From: Deltaproteobacteria bacterium
GTDB lineage: Bacteria > Desulfobacterota > Desulfobulbia > Desulfobulbales > Desulfobulbaceae
Direction of reading: 5' to 3'
Assembly (NCBI GenBank): GCA_024280455.1
Contig: JAJRQC010000062.1
Coordinates: forward strand, 41,638-105,637
DNA: 64,000 nt
Part shown: in pieces, positions 1-7,945 of the stretch
Layout of the letters: each line of letters starts with the position of its first letter
Position numbering within the stretch: the first letter of the stretch is position 1
Notes under the pieces: model-generated
The model's input: only the letters and a program-made list of their open reading frames with translations
Told to the model about the DNA's origin: nothing
The model's database searches: none
Program-made: the position numbers and the translations under genes

Positions 1-950
1 GCAAACAGGTTGCCGTGGTCGTCGAACTCAAGGCCCGCTTTGACGAATCGGCAAATATCCACTGGGCCGGATACCTTGAACAGGCCGGAGTCCATGTAAC
101 CTATGGCGTTGTCGGCCTGAAGACCCATTCCAAGGTTGTTTTTGTTGTTCGGCGGGATTACAACGGCCTCAAGCGCTATGCCCATATCGGCACCGGCAAC
201 TATCATGCCGGAACTGCCCGTATGTATAGCGATCTAGGCCTGTTGACCTGTGACCAGGATATCGGCGACGACCTGACCGAACTGTTTAATTATCTGACCA
301 TGGGCTATGCCCCGGCCAGGAAATATAAAAAATTGCTGCCCTCACCCAAGATCCTCAAGAAAGGGCTCCTCAATCGCATTGAGCATGAGATTGAGTATCA
401 CAGAAAAGAAAAAAACGGCTTGATCCAGTTTAAAACCAATGCCCTGGAAGACAAGGACATCACCAAGGCATTGTACAAGGCTTCTCAGGCCGGAGTTCAT
501 GTGGATCTTCTTGTCCGGGACACATGCAGACTGAGGCCGGGAATCGAAGGGCTGTCCGACAATATACGCGTTATTTCCACGGTCGGCCGGTTTCTCGAAC
601 ACTGCCGGATATATTACTTCAAAAATAACGGCAATGAGGAATATTATATCGGCTCAGCCGACATTATGAAACGCAACCTTGAGGAACGGGTTGAGGTCAT
701 GACTCCGGTGGAACCTAAGGTGTTGCAGGTCGAACTCCGCAAAATCCTTGATGTACAGCTTAAAGACCGGCGAGGTGCCTGGGAAATGCAGCCCGACGGC
801 ACCTATATCCAGCTGCAGCCCACCGCCCGTGGAGAACAGCGCAGTGCTCAGGAACAACTCATGGAAATGGCGGAGAAAAGGCTGGCCGAGGCCCGGCGTT
901 TATTTAAGAAAAAGAGTAAGAAAAAGATCGCCAAACGTAAACGCAAATAA
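1..950 (+). CDS. ppk1: Polyphosphate kinase, C-terminal part (5' end outside window)
   Basis: PPK1 makes inorganic polyphosphate from ATP through a phosphohistidine intermediate. The frame is open from base 3, so the gene starts upstream; about 315 of a usual ~700 residues are visible. They cover the two phospholipase-D-like catalytic domains: a stretch reading VVVELKARFDE, then the conserved YAHIGTGNYH region that carries catalytic histidine, then the second domain with DTCRLRPG and IGSADIMKRNLEERVEV. The last ~40 residues form a Lys/Arg-rich tail (KKKSKKKIAKRKRK). The internal GTG at 15 is not the real start. Family assignment is secure. Confidence 0.95.
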   Translation, partial: KQVAVVVELKARFDESANIHWAGYLEQAGVHVTYGVVGLKTHSKVVFVVRRDYNGLKRYAHIGTGNYHAGTARMYSDLGLLTCDQDIGDDLTELFNYLTMGYAPARKYKKLLPSPKILKKGLLNRIEHEIEYHRKEKNGLIQFKTNALEDKDITKALYKASQAGVHVDLLVRDTCRLRPGIEGLSDNIRVISTVGRFLEHCRIYYFKNNGNEEYYIGSADIMKRNLEERVEVMTPVEPKVLQVELRKILDVQLKDRRGAWEMQPDGTYIQLQPTARGEQRSAQEQLMEMAEKRLAEARRLFKKKSKKKIAKRKRK

Positions 951-1039
951 GGTTTTTTTAGTAGATTTGGTTAAACGGATTTCCAGGATATTTTTTGTTA
1001 TATTGGCCTGACTTCCCATTGATCCAATAAGGTTTTTTG

Positions 1040-1180
1040 ATGAGAAAGCGGGTTAAAATAGACATAGACTATCGAAAAGACTGTTGATGGGGCTTTAAAG
1101 ACGTGCGGGCACGTCTGGAAAAGCAGGCGCCCGGAGAGCAGTTTCGCTTTCTCTGTGACCATAAAATGGCCAAACACTGA
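1040..1180 (+). CDS. Possible TusA-like small selenoprotein or decayed tusA-like gene (in-frame TGA)
   Basis: An ATG at 1040 has an AAGG ribosome site seven bases upstream. It opens a frame that meets TGA at 1085-1087 and then continues to a TGA-TAA double stop at 1178. Read through, the product fits the TusA/SirA pattern: DYRKDC, then the TGA residue, then a helix reading VRARLEKQAPGE and FRFLCD. The Cys-to-PGE distance of 15 residues equals that of TusA. TGA occupies the position after Cys, where TusA normally has Pro. A second frame just downstream encodes a TusA-sized C-terminus (IIIRVPGG to CWGL, stop at 1248), reachable by one frameshift near the A-run at 1163. It is therefore either a selenoprotein with a frame lesion or a pseudogene with two lesions. 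Confidence 0.35.
1099..1116 (+). promoter_or_regulatory. SECIS-like hairpin downstream of the in-frame TGA
   Basis: AGACGTGC and GCACGTCT form a perfect 8-bp stem around a GG loop. The loop lies about 20 nt after the TGA at 1085-1087. Bacterial SECIS elements have an apical loop roughly 16-37 nt after UGA with a G among its first bases, so placement and loop composition fit. This is a structural inference only, because any strong hairpin here would look the same. Confidence 0.35.
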
Positions 1181-1265
1181 TAAAATCATCATCAGGGTTC
1201 CTGGCGGCTATGCTGACGAAGTTGAAACCGTTCAATGCTGGGGATTGTAAAATAGGAGTACAAAT

Positions 1266-1484
1266 GTGAATCACCCAGGGGCAGGAATAGGCGGTTTTTT
1301 AATGCTAGCGGTATGGCTTTTCCTGATTGTCGCCGGGGTTATGGCAATCTTTGTACCGTTTTGGGTGTACCGGATCAGGAATGAAATCATTGGTACGAAC
1401 AGGCGACTTGACAAGTTGATAGCTTTGTCAGAAAAAACCGGCCGCCGATCAAAAAAGTGTGGCGACATGGGGTCAAATCTTTAA
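1266..1484 (+). CDS. Small single-span membrane protein, unknown function
   Basis: This 72-residue protein starts at GTG 1266 behind AGGAG at 1254-1258; the ATG two bases earlier is followed at once by TGA. It has a short glycine-rich N-terminus, one hydrophobic helix (about residues 10-33, ending in FVPFWVYRIRNE), then a basic, coiled-coil-like tail (NRRLDKLIALSEKTGRR). The layout resembles short inner-membrane proteins with a cytoplasmic helix, but I do not recognise a family. The last codons run into a GGGGTCAAATCTTTAA sequence typical of REP-type mobile debris, so the C-terminus may have been altered by an insertion. Confidence 0.5.
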   Translation: MNHPGAGIGGFLMLAVWLFLIVAGVMAIFVPFWVYRIRNEIIGTNRRLDKLIALSEKTGRRSKKCGDMGSNL

Positions 1485-1536
1485 CCATGACAATATAAGC
1501 CTCCCTTACACTACCGTGCCTTACCTTATTGAAGGG

Positions 1537-2178
1537 CTAGCCGACCAACAACCTAACCGCCATGCCAGCAAACACTGTCATCATGAGCCAGTTTCTGGCT
1601 TTTTCCAGGTGCAATCCGGTCCGCGTTCCCGGGCCTGATCCTGCCCATATCCGTTGCACCATTCCATCTGAAAGAAATACATAAAAAACATCAAAAACAA
1701 TTCCCACACTGACCAGTATCACGCCAAGCCCAATAAACTGCGGCAGCAGGGCGCCACGTTCTGATGATGTGAACTGGGGAAGCAGCAGGCTGCAGAACAG
1801 CAGCGCCTTGGGGTTGAGCAGATTGGTAAGAAAGCCGCGCAGCATATCCGAGCCTGCTGAGGAAAACGTTTGGCCAGGGTCAATGTCCACAGGTCCTGCG
1901 TGCATCATCTTCCAGGCCCAGAATAACAGATAACCGGCGCCTGTAAACTTGACGATTTCCAGAAAAGAAGGGTGGGCGGCAAAGAGAGCCGCCAGCCCCA
2001 GGCCTGAGCCAAGAACATGCAGAAAGCGGGCTGCTCCAATACCCGCCAAAGTGTGCAGACCTGCCCGTCTTCCCTGACCGGCAGAAACTGCCATGATGAG
2101 TGCCATGTCCGGGCCCGGTGACAGGTAGACTGCAACCAGTGCGCCAAGGTAGAGCGACAGCAGAGCCGGTTCAATCAT
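1537..2178 (-). CDS. LysE/RhtB-family amino acid exporter
   Basis: This 213-residue inner-membrane protein of the LysE/RhtB efflux family exports amino acids such as homoserine, threonine or lysine; the substrate cannot be read from sequence. It has the family's six-helix pattern and signature motifs near the N-terminus (YLSPGPDMALIMAVSAGQGRRAG is the RhtB-type GPD region) and LNPKALLF in the middle. The start is ATG 2178, with GGAGG about nine bases upstream. A longer open frame reaching 2550 overlaps the Lrp gene and is not used. The gene is divergent from the Lrp/AsnC regulator at 2302, the usual arrangement for amino-acid-controlled export. Confidence 0.88.
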   Translation of the reverse strand: MIEPALLSLYLGALVAVYLSPGPDMALIMAVSAGQGRRAGLHTLAGIGAARFLHVLGSGLGLAALFAAHPSFLEIVKFTGAGYLLFWAWKMMHAGPVDIDPGQTFSSAGSDMLRGFLTNLLNPKALLFCSLLLPQFTSSERGALLPQFIGLGVILVSVGIVFDVFYVFLSDGMVQRIWAGSGPGTRTGLHLEKARNWLMMTVFAGMAVRLLVG

Positions 2179-2301
2179 ATCAATCCCCCTCCAGTAGAAA
2201 GCTGTATTGCAGGCAGTATATCGGACGTATCTTGAAATGAGCTTGCTTTGTTGCGTAAAACATGGGATAAAAAGGCAAGAATATTCTAAAGAGAGGGTGT
2301 T

Positions 2302-2808
2302 ATGAGGGGGAATCCACCCCAACCAGGACTTGATGCCACAGACTATGCCCTGCTGGCCTTGGTGCAGGAAGACGGGCGTATATCCAACGTCAAAGTGGCC
2401 GAGGCGCTCCATTTGAGCGAGACCCCCTGCTGGCGCAGGCTTAAGCGCCTTGAGGCCGACGGCTACATTGACGGCTATCAGGCCAATCTCAATCGTCAGC
2501 GCCTGGGTTTTGGAGTTCTGGCCCTGGTCCAGATATGCTTTGCCAACCATACCGATGATGCGCCGTCACAGTTTGAAGAAGCAGTACTCGGCATTCCGGA
2601 GATACTCTCCTGCCATAATGTAACCGGCGCCGCCGACTATTTTCTGCAAATCCTGGTCCCGGATCTCGTTGCCTACGAACGTTTTTTAAGCGGGGTACTG
2701 CGCAAGCTTCCGGGAGTCACATCCATTCAGTCAAGTCTTTCGCTCCGAGAGGTGAAAAATACAACCCGGCTGCCGTTGGCGTGCCCTGATCCGGTATCAA
2801 AGGACTGA
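2302..2808 (+). CDS. Lrp/AsnC-family transcriptional regulator
   Basis: A 168-residue feast/famine regulator. An N-terminal winged helix-turn-helix (about residues 10-65, LDATDYALLALVQEDGRIS then ALHLSETPCWRRLKRLE) is followed by a RAM amino-acid-binding domain (about 75-150, with VTGAADYFLQILVPD). The start ATG 2302 follows a purine-rich GAGAGGG. It is transcribed away from the LysE exporter across a 123-bp gap and probably controls it in response to an amino acid. Its last 12 bases overlap the convergent dnaE2 end. Family certain; target inferred from context. Confidence 0.92.
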   Translation: MRGNPPQPGLDATDYALLALVQEDGRISNVKVAEALHLSETPCWRRLKRLEADGYIDGYQANLNRQRLGFGVLALVQICFANHTDDAPSQFEEAVLGIPEILSCHNVTGAADYFLQILVPDLVAYERFLSGVLRKLPGVTSIQSSLSLREVKNTTRLPLACPDPVSKD

Positions 2809-5800
2809 GGGCACCTCTTCCCGTGATGCTTTGATGCCGGGAACAGGTTGTGCCTGTGCAACCGTCAGGGTAGAGGCCCCGAAGTCCTGCTCCACGATTC
2901 CTTCAAGAAGCAGCGGCCCCTTTGCGTGGAGCAGCCGGCAGAACCGGTGGTATGTCTCGGGAAAAAACGTACACTCCACCTGATCCGTTTCATCTTCAAA
3001 GGTCAGAAATTCCATGGGCCGGCCGCTCTTGGTGCCCACAACTTTTCCGGCGATCGGCCAGCCCAGGAACCGGATCCTTTTTCGTTTTCCGGCAAATTTT
3101 GGAAGGTCCCGGGCCTGAACGGTATTCAGTTCTTTTCTGTATTCATCAAAAAGGAGAATCGGATGAATGCTGCAGAGAAACCCCAGTGATCGGTATTCGT
3201 TGCGCAGCCGCTCCTGAGGATCTTGCGGTGGAAATATTGGTACCTGGAGCCGGGGTGGAAATAACCGCCCCCCCGCCGGGGAGCGGGTCTGTCGCCAGTG
3301 GGCCAGTTGGTAGAGCAGGCCGGGTCTTAAACTTTTTGTGTCCGTGTTCGTGTCCGTGGCCTGCGCAAGGCTGTCCAGCGCACCGGCATGAATAAGCGCC
3401 CTGGTCTCATCATCTGCCGGGCAAACCCTTTGCAGAAATTCCAGCATGGATGAGTATTTTTCCTTTGTCCGTTCTTGGATGATCCGCCTGCTGGCATGGG
3501 CCGAGAGGTGCCGAACCGCCATCAGCCCGACCCGGAGCTGTTGCCCGCTGCCGCTCCAGGAGATGCGGCTGCCGTTGACATCCGGCGGCTGAATCTGCAA
3601 ACCTATCCTCCTGGCCTCGGAGAGATAGGCAAAGGTGGAGTAGTAACCGCCCTGGTTTGAGATGACGGCGGCCATGAACTCGGCCGGAAAGTGGGCCTTT
3701 AAATAGGCGGCCTGAAAGGAAACCCGGGCATAGCTTGCCGAATGCGGCTTGCAGAAGGAATAGCCGCTGAAACTCATCATCATCTCCCAGATTTTTTCAG
3801 CAATCTGCTGTTTCATCCCTTTGTCTGCGGCTGCGGCAAAAAAACGATCCCGAAAGTCGATCAGCTGCTTTTCTTTATCCTTTTTGGACATGATCTTACG
3901 TAATCGGTCGGCTTCCGCCGGAGAAAAACCCAGCTGAACCGCAACCCTGGAGACATCCTCCTGGTAGACCATAATACCAAAAGTTTCGTTCAAGGTCTCT
4001 GCGATCAGGGGGTGCAGAGGCTGCCAGCTGCCGCCGTGCAACCGGCGCAGGTATTCCCGGATAAACTCATTGGCCGCCGGCCGGATAATGGAGGAGTGGA
4101 TAACCAGGGATTCAAAATCGCCACGATCCGCCTTTTTCTGCAGTAATCGCATGGCCGGGCTCTCGATGTAAAAGCAGCCCATGGTCCGGCCCGTCCGCAC
4201 CATTTGTTGTGTTTTCGGATCATCTTCCGGCAGCCACCGGTCTTCATTAAACGGTGTTGCATTGTTCCGAACTTCGGCAACCGCGTCCCGGATAACACCC
4301 AGGCTGCGGTTGCCGAGCAGGTCGATCTTGATAAGTCCCGCCTTTTCGGCGCCATCCTTTTCCCACTGGATAACCGGGACCCCCTTGGCCGCATATTCTA
4401 CCGGCACATAATCGGTCACCGGATCCGGGGTAATGATGACCCCGCCGGGATGGACGGACAGATTCCTGGGCGCGCCGATAATCCGTTCGGCCTGGTGGAG
4501 AATTTCCGGCCAGGGTTTTTCAAAAGAATGTCCACGCAGGCTCTCCATTTTTTTTAACTGCGACAACAGATCATTTTTCCCCTGGCCCGGGCCATGACGA
4601 AGGCCGGACAGCTGTTTTGTGACCCGGTTGATTTCATAGGCGGGCAGGCCGAAGACCTTGGCGGTCTCCCGGATCGCCATCCGGGGCTGCAGGGTGACGT
4701 GATTACAGACCATGGCCACCCGGCATCCGTACTTTTCAAACACGGATTGGAGAACCATGTCCCGTTCATCCCAGGCAAAATCAATGTCGATATCCGGCGC
4801 ATCCGTGCGGCCCGGATTGAGAAAGCGTTCAAAGTAGAGATTATATTTAATTGGACAGACATTGGTGATTCGCAGGCAGTAGGCCACCAGCGAGGCCGCG
4901 CCTGAGCCGCGGCCGCAGGTACGGGCCACCGGCCGGACAATGTCGCGCACAACTAAAAAATAGCTGGAAAAACCCATGGCCGCAATAACCTGCAGCTCAT
5001 GTTCCAACCGGTTGATCACCGCCTGCGGCAACTGGTCGCCGTAGCGCTTTTTTGCCCCGGAAAAGGCGGCTCGCCGCAGCAGGGCATCGGCCTCTGCCGG
5101 AGTTTTGTTATTAAACGGAGGTAGAACAAGCCCGAATTGCGGGCCCTGGAAAGAGCATCGTTCGGCAATGGCATGACTGTTGCGGATGACCTCGGGCCAG
5201 ACCTGGAAACGACGTTTGTATTCCCCGGCAGTCGCCAGGTAGCTCTGCGGGGAAGCTGTTTTTGCTGCAGGCAATCGGGAAAGGGAGGTGTTGAGGGCTA
5301 TGGCCCGCAGCAGTTTATGGGCCTGATACTCTTGTTTGTGTAAAAAAAAGACATCAGCAATGGCTGTGGCGGGAATACCCAGCCGGTGAGCAGCATTGCG
5401 CAGGGAGCTGCCTGCCTGGGTGGGCCGGTCCACGATCGCGGCCGCTATATCCAGCTCCTGCTCCCTCCACGTGGTCAGCAGGGCGGTATCGGCTGTGATC
5501 AGGATCAACCCCTGCAGTCGGTCCGCCGAAACTGCGGCCGGGGAAAAATCAGGCCGACAGTGCCGGTCCGTGACCAGGCGGCACAGGTTTTGGTAGCCGT
5601 CTTTATTTTTGACCAGACAGAAAACCCGCTGCCCGGCTGTGCGCAGTTCAGCGCCGATTATCGGCCGAATTGCGTGTTCCCTACAGGCATTAAGAAAGTT
5701 CCATAATCCATACAGATTGTTGATATCGGTCAGGCCGATGGTTGCATGGCCCAGTTTTCTTGCCTGTTCACACAGCTCCAAACAGGCAATGGTTGAATGC

Positions 5801-5838
5801 ATCAGAGAGAAGTGGGAATGGACGGTCAGGGGGATCAT
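2797..5838 (-). CDS. dnaE2: Error-prone DNA polymerase III alpha subunit (DnaE2)
   Basis: C-family polymerase of 1013 residues, the usual DnaE2 length and shorter than replicative DnaE. An N-terminal PHP domain (about 1-200, starting VHSHFSLMHS and with GLTDINNLYG) precedes the Pol3 palm. Catalytic aspartates lie in PDIDIDF near residue 350 and the CGRGSGAASLVAYCL region just before. A helix-hairpin-helix region and an OB-type C-terminus follow. DnaE2 performs translesion synthesis together with ImuB and ImuA. The ATG overlaps the imuB stop in an ATGA junction, so the two are translationally coupled. It is the last gene of the SOS cassette and converges on the Lrp gene. Confidence 0.95.
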   Translation of the reverse strand: MIPLTVHSHFSLMHSTIACLELCEQARKLGHATIGLTDINNLYGLWNFLNACREHAIRPIIGAELRTAGQRVFCLVKNKDGYQNLCRLVTDRHCRPDFSPAAVSADRLQGLILITADTALLTTWREQELDIAAAIVDRPTQAGSSLRNAAHRLGIPATAIADVFFLHKQEYQAHKLLRAIALNTSLSRLPAAKTASPQSYLATAGEYKRRFQVWPEVIRNSHAIAERCSFQGPQFGLVLPPFNNKTPAEADALLRRAAFSGAKKRYGDQLPQAVINRLEHELQVIAAMGFSSYFLVVRDIVRPVARTCGRGSGAASLVAYCLRITNVCPIKYNLYFERFLNPGRTDAPDIDIDFAWDERDMVLQSVFEKYGCRVAMVCNHVTLQPRMAIRETAKVFGLPAYEINRVTKQLSGLRHGPGQGKNDLLSQLKKMESLRGHSFEKPWPEILHQAERIIGAPRNLSVHPGGVIITPDPVTDYVPVEYAAKGVPVIQWEKDGAEKAGLIKIDLLGNRSLGVIRDAVAEVRNNATPFNEDRWLPEDDPKTQQMVRTGRTMGCFYIESPAMRLLQKKADRGDFESLVIHSSIIRPAANEFIREYLRRLHGGSWQPLHPLIAETLNETFGIMVYQEDVSRVAVQLGFSPAEADRLRKIMSKKDKEKQLIDFRDRFFAAAADKGMKQQIAEKIWEMMMSFSGYSFCKPHSASYARVSFQAAYLKAHFPAEFMAAVISNQGGYYSTFAYLSEARRIGLQIQPPDVNGSRISWSGSGQQLRVGLMAVRHLSAHASRRIIQERTKEKYSSMLEFLQRVCPADDETRALIHAGALDSLAQATDTNTDTKSLRPGLLYQLAHWRQTRSPAGGRLFPPRLQVPIFPPQDPQERLRNEYRSLGFLCSIHPILLFDEYRKELNTVQARDLPKFAGKRKRIRFLGWPIAGKVVGTKSGRPMEFLTFEDETDQVECTFFPETYHRFCRLLHAKGPLLLEGIVEQDFGASTLTVAQAQPVPGIKASREEVPSVL

Positions 5839-7001
5839 TCTTTCGTCATTCCCCTGGTCAGGGCAGAGGTGCCAAATCTTTGATGAAGAACATCGATAGC
5901 GTCCTCTAACTCTTTCTGTTTCTGTTGTTTTTTGTTGATGTCCTGAAAGAGGGAAAGCTGTTGCACGTAGGGGCTGACACGCATGCAGACAAGCTCGAAC
6001 GTCCGCACCCGCACCCGGCGGCGCCAGCAGCGAAAGAGCCCGGTCACGGCCAGCTGTTCCAGTTCACGGTCATTGGTGGCGGGATGTTTACAGACGACCT
6101 GACGCGTAACCTTGACCGTATCGCTGTAGGTCAGGGTCACACCAATGCGACAACAGCACATCCCGTGACGGCGCAGGCTACGGGCCGCCTGCCGGGCCAG
6201 GTCAAGCACTGCGGTTTGGATGATCTCCTCCCGGTTGCTGTCCGGGGAAAAGTAGTGCTGGAAAAAAAAATGTTTTCCCACCTCAGCCGGCGGATGGACC
6301 GGAGACAGGTCAATGCCTCGCAGGGCCTGATAGAGCGTCTCCACCCGGCGGCCACACAACAGGTACAGATCCTGCCTGGACAGGGCTGCGGCCTGGGCAA
6401 TGCGGCGGATGCCGACTTCGCGCAGACAGTTTTCAATATCGTGGCCGACAGTCGGCAGCAGGGAAAGCGGCAGAGGGGCAAGAAAGCTCTGTTCTTCACC
6501 CTCGGCCACTATATATTCGCCTGCGGGCTTAACGACCCGGCTGGCCACTTTGGCTACCAACTTGCTGGGGCCGACCGACCAGATGGGATTAAGGCCCAGG
6601 TCGCGGCGCATGGTTTTGCGGATACGCCAGCCGATATCCGGGGCCGGACCAAAAAGTCGGTGGGTTCCGGTCACATCGAGATAGAGATGGCCCGACCCCG
6701 GAGCCCGCTCCACCTGCGGGGTAAAGGGCAGGGCGTGACGGAAACAGCAGCTGATGGCCTTTTCATAGCGTTCGGGGGTCGGCGGCAGGATAACGGCACG
6801 ACGGCATCGGTTACGGGCCCGCGCAAGCGACATGCCCTTGCGGACCCCGTCCTGGTAGGCTTCTTCACTCATGTCGTAGACTCTGGCCCGGGCAACTTGC
6901 GGTGCAATAATCAACGGTCTGGTTATCAGGCTGCGATCCACCAGCCGTTCAACTGCAACGCTGAAGTCCGCAACATTGAGATGGATAATTTTACGTTCCA
7001 C
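5835..7001 (-). CDS. imuB: ImuB, inactive Y-family polymerase homologue
   Basis: This 388-residue Y-family polymerase relative acts as the adaptor of the ImuB-DnaE2 mutasome. The first metal-binding motif is HLNVADFSVAVE where active DinB has HxDxDxFFAxVE, and the SIDE motif is replaced by SGHLYLDVTGTHRLFG, so the catalytic acidic residues are missing, as expected for ImuB. A helix-hairpin-helix region follows. Near residues 345-350 QQLSLF is a good beta-clamp-binding motif. The protein is shorter than many ImuBs. The start is GTG 7001 with no clear ribosome site, so the N-terminus is not certain. It is coupled to dnaE2 by ATGA overlap. Confidence 0.9.
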   Translation of the reverse strand: MERKIIHLNVADFSVAVERLVDRSLITRPLIIAPQVARARVYDMSEEAYQDGVRKGMSLARARNRCRRAVILPPTPERYEKAISCCFRHALPFTPQVERAPGSGHLYLDVTGTHRLFGPAPDIGWRIRKTMRRDLGLNPIWSVGPSKLVAKVASRVVKPAGEYIVAEGEEQSFLAPLPLSLLPTVGHDIENCLREVGIRRIAQAAALSRQDLYLLCGRRVETLYQALRGIDLSPVHPPAEVGKHFFFQHYFSPDSNREEIIQTAVLDLARQAARSLRRHGMCCCRIGVTLTYSDTVKVTRQVVCKHPATNDRELEQLAVTGLFRCWRRRVRVRTFELVCMRVSPYVQQLSLFQDINKKQQKQKELEDAIDVLHQRFGTSALTRGMTKE

Positions 7002-7057
7002 AGATTTTGTTTTTTTTGTATTTTTTTTGTATCTTACAGGTTTTTGTATCTTACAGG

Positions 7058-7078
7058 TAAATGTACAGGTAATGTAAA
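7058..7078 (-). promoter_or_regulatory. Candidate SOS operator upstream of imuB-dnaE2
   Basis: The plus strand reads AAATGTACAGGTAATGTAA. The same 21-bp block with three changes occurs upstream of lexA at 8605-8625. It lies about 57 bases before the imuB start, inside a T-rich stretch that also carries two direct copies of TGTATCTTACAGGT (7029-7058). A LexA site is the simplest reading, because LexA is expected to control itself and the mutasome. It matches neither the E. coli nor the Gram-positive box. Confidence 0.45.
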
Positions 7079-7116
7079 GTTTAAGGGTAAAAAAAGTAAA
7101 GAAAAAAATCAGATGC

Positions 7117-7944
7117 TCAGCCGGCCTGCCGTTCCAGGAGACGGATCATGCTGCGGCCGTTGTTCACGGCCTGGCCCGCCACATGGTTGTTGAACACAAC
7201 AATTCCCCGGCGGCATTCACTGTTTATGGTCGTGGTATCTGTAATTTTCTTCACCCATTCACGTAATTCCTGCTCCGAATAACTGTAGTTAAACTGTTTC
7301 TGCATGGTGCCGGAATACCAGTCCCGCCCATTGCGTCCGTGCAGGCGAAGGTAGAACAGAGCCGGACTGGTGGCCACATCCAGGGGTGGAAAAAGCTCCG
7401 GCAGGGCAGGGGCATCAACGGTCACCATTGTCACGCCCCGGTCCCGCAGGCCGGAGTAGACCCGCTCATGCGCCCAGGAGCAATGCCGAAACTCCACGGC
7501 CAGCGGAAGTGACTGCAACCAGTCAAGGAGCCGGCCAAGATACTGCCTGTTTTCCGGGGTGCGACGAAAGGACGGGGGAAACTGAATCAGCACGGTCAAC
7601 AGGCGACCGGTTGACAACAGGGGCTTGATGCCCTGTTTGTACAATTCCGCCTGGGCACGCCAGTTGTCACTAATATCATGGGTCATGGTCCTGGTCAGTT
7701 TGGCGGTACAATAAAAATCATCGGGAACCCTGGTCAGCATCCGCTCCATGGCCTCGGCCCGGACCATCTGGTACCAGGTATAATTGAGCTCAACCAGGGA
7801 GAAAGAGCGGCTGTACAGTTCGAGCATGTGGGCGGACTTTGTCTTTGGAGGATAAAAGCCGCTGTCGATCCATTCCTGGTAGGAGTAGCCACTGGTACCG
7901 ATCAAAAAAGAGCGTCCGTTTATGTTGCAGGCGGCGGGGCACAT
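7117..7944 (-). CDS. DUF72 (YecE-like) protein
   Basis: DUF72 TIM-barrel-like protein of about 275 residues and unknown biochemical role. The N-terminus has the family hallmark FLIGTSGYSYQEW, followed by YSRSFSLVELNYTWY. VEFRHCSW, YLRLHGRNG and VVFNNHV are further conserved blocks. ATG 7944 is preferred: it follows the lexA stop by one base (TGAGATG), whereas an upstream ATG at 7983 would run 38 bases into lexA. The position between lexA and imuB is where other proteobacterial cassettes carry imuA, so a DNA-repair link is possible but unproven. Confidence 0.85.
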   Translation of the reverse strand: MCPAACNINGRSFLIGTSGYSYQEWIDSGFYPPKTKSAHMLELYSRSFSLVELNYTWYQMVRAEAMERMLTRVPDDFYCTAKLTRTMTHDISDNWRAQAELYKQGIKPLLSTGRLLTVLIQFPPSFRRTPENRQYLGRLLDWLQSLPLAVEFRHCSWAHERVYSGLRDRGVTMVTVDAPALPELFPPLDVATSPALFYLRLHGRNGRDWYSGTMQKQFNYSYSEQELREWVKKITDTTTINSECRRGIVVFNNHVAGQAVNNGRSMIRLLERQAG

Positions 7945-7945
7945 C

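Noticed and set aside
2179..2550. N-terminal extension of the LysE exporter
   Set aside because: It would overlap the divergent Lrp gene and its promoter; ATG 2178 has a good GGAGG site and gives the normal family length.
7021..7070. Short direct repeats that might suggest a CRISPR array
   Set aside because: Only two or three copies of 9-14 bases with no regular spacers; better explained as promoter or operator repeats.
5925..7193. Plus-strand open frame of 422 codons opposite imuB
   Set aside because: Shadow of the well-supported minus-strand imuB; composition unlike a real protein and no ribosome site.
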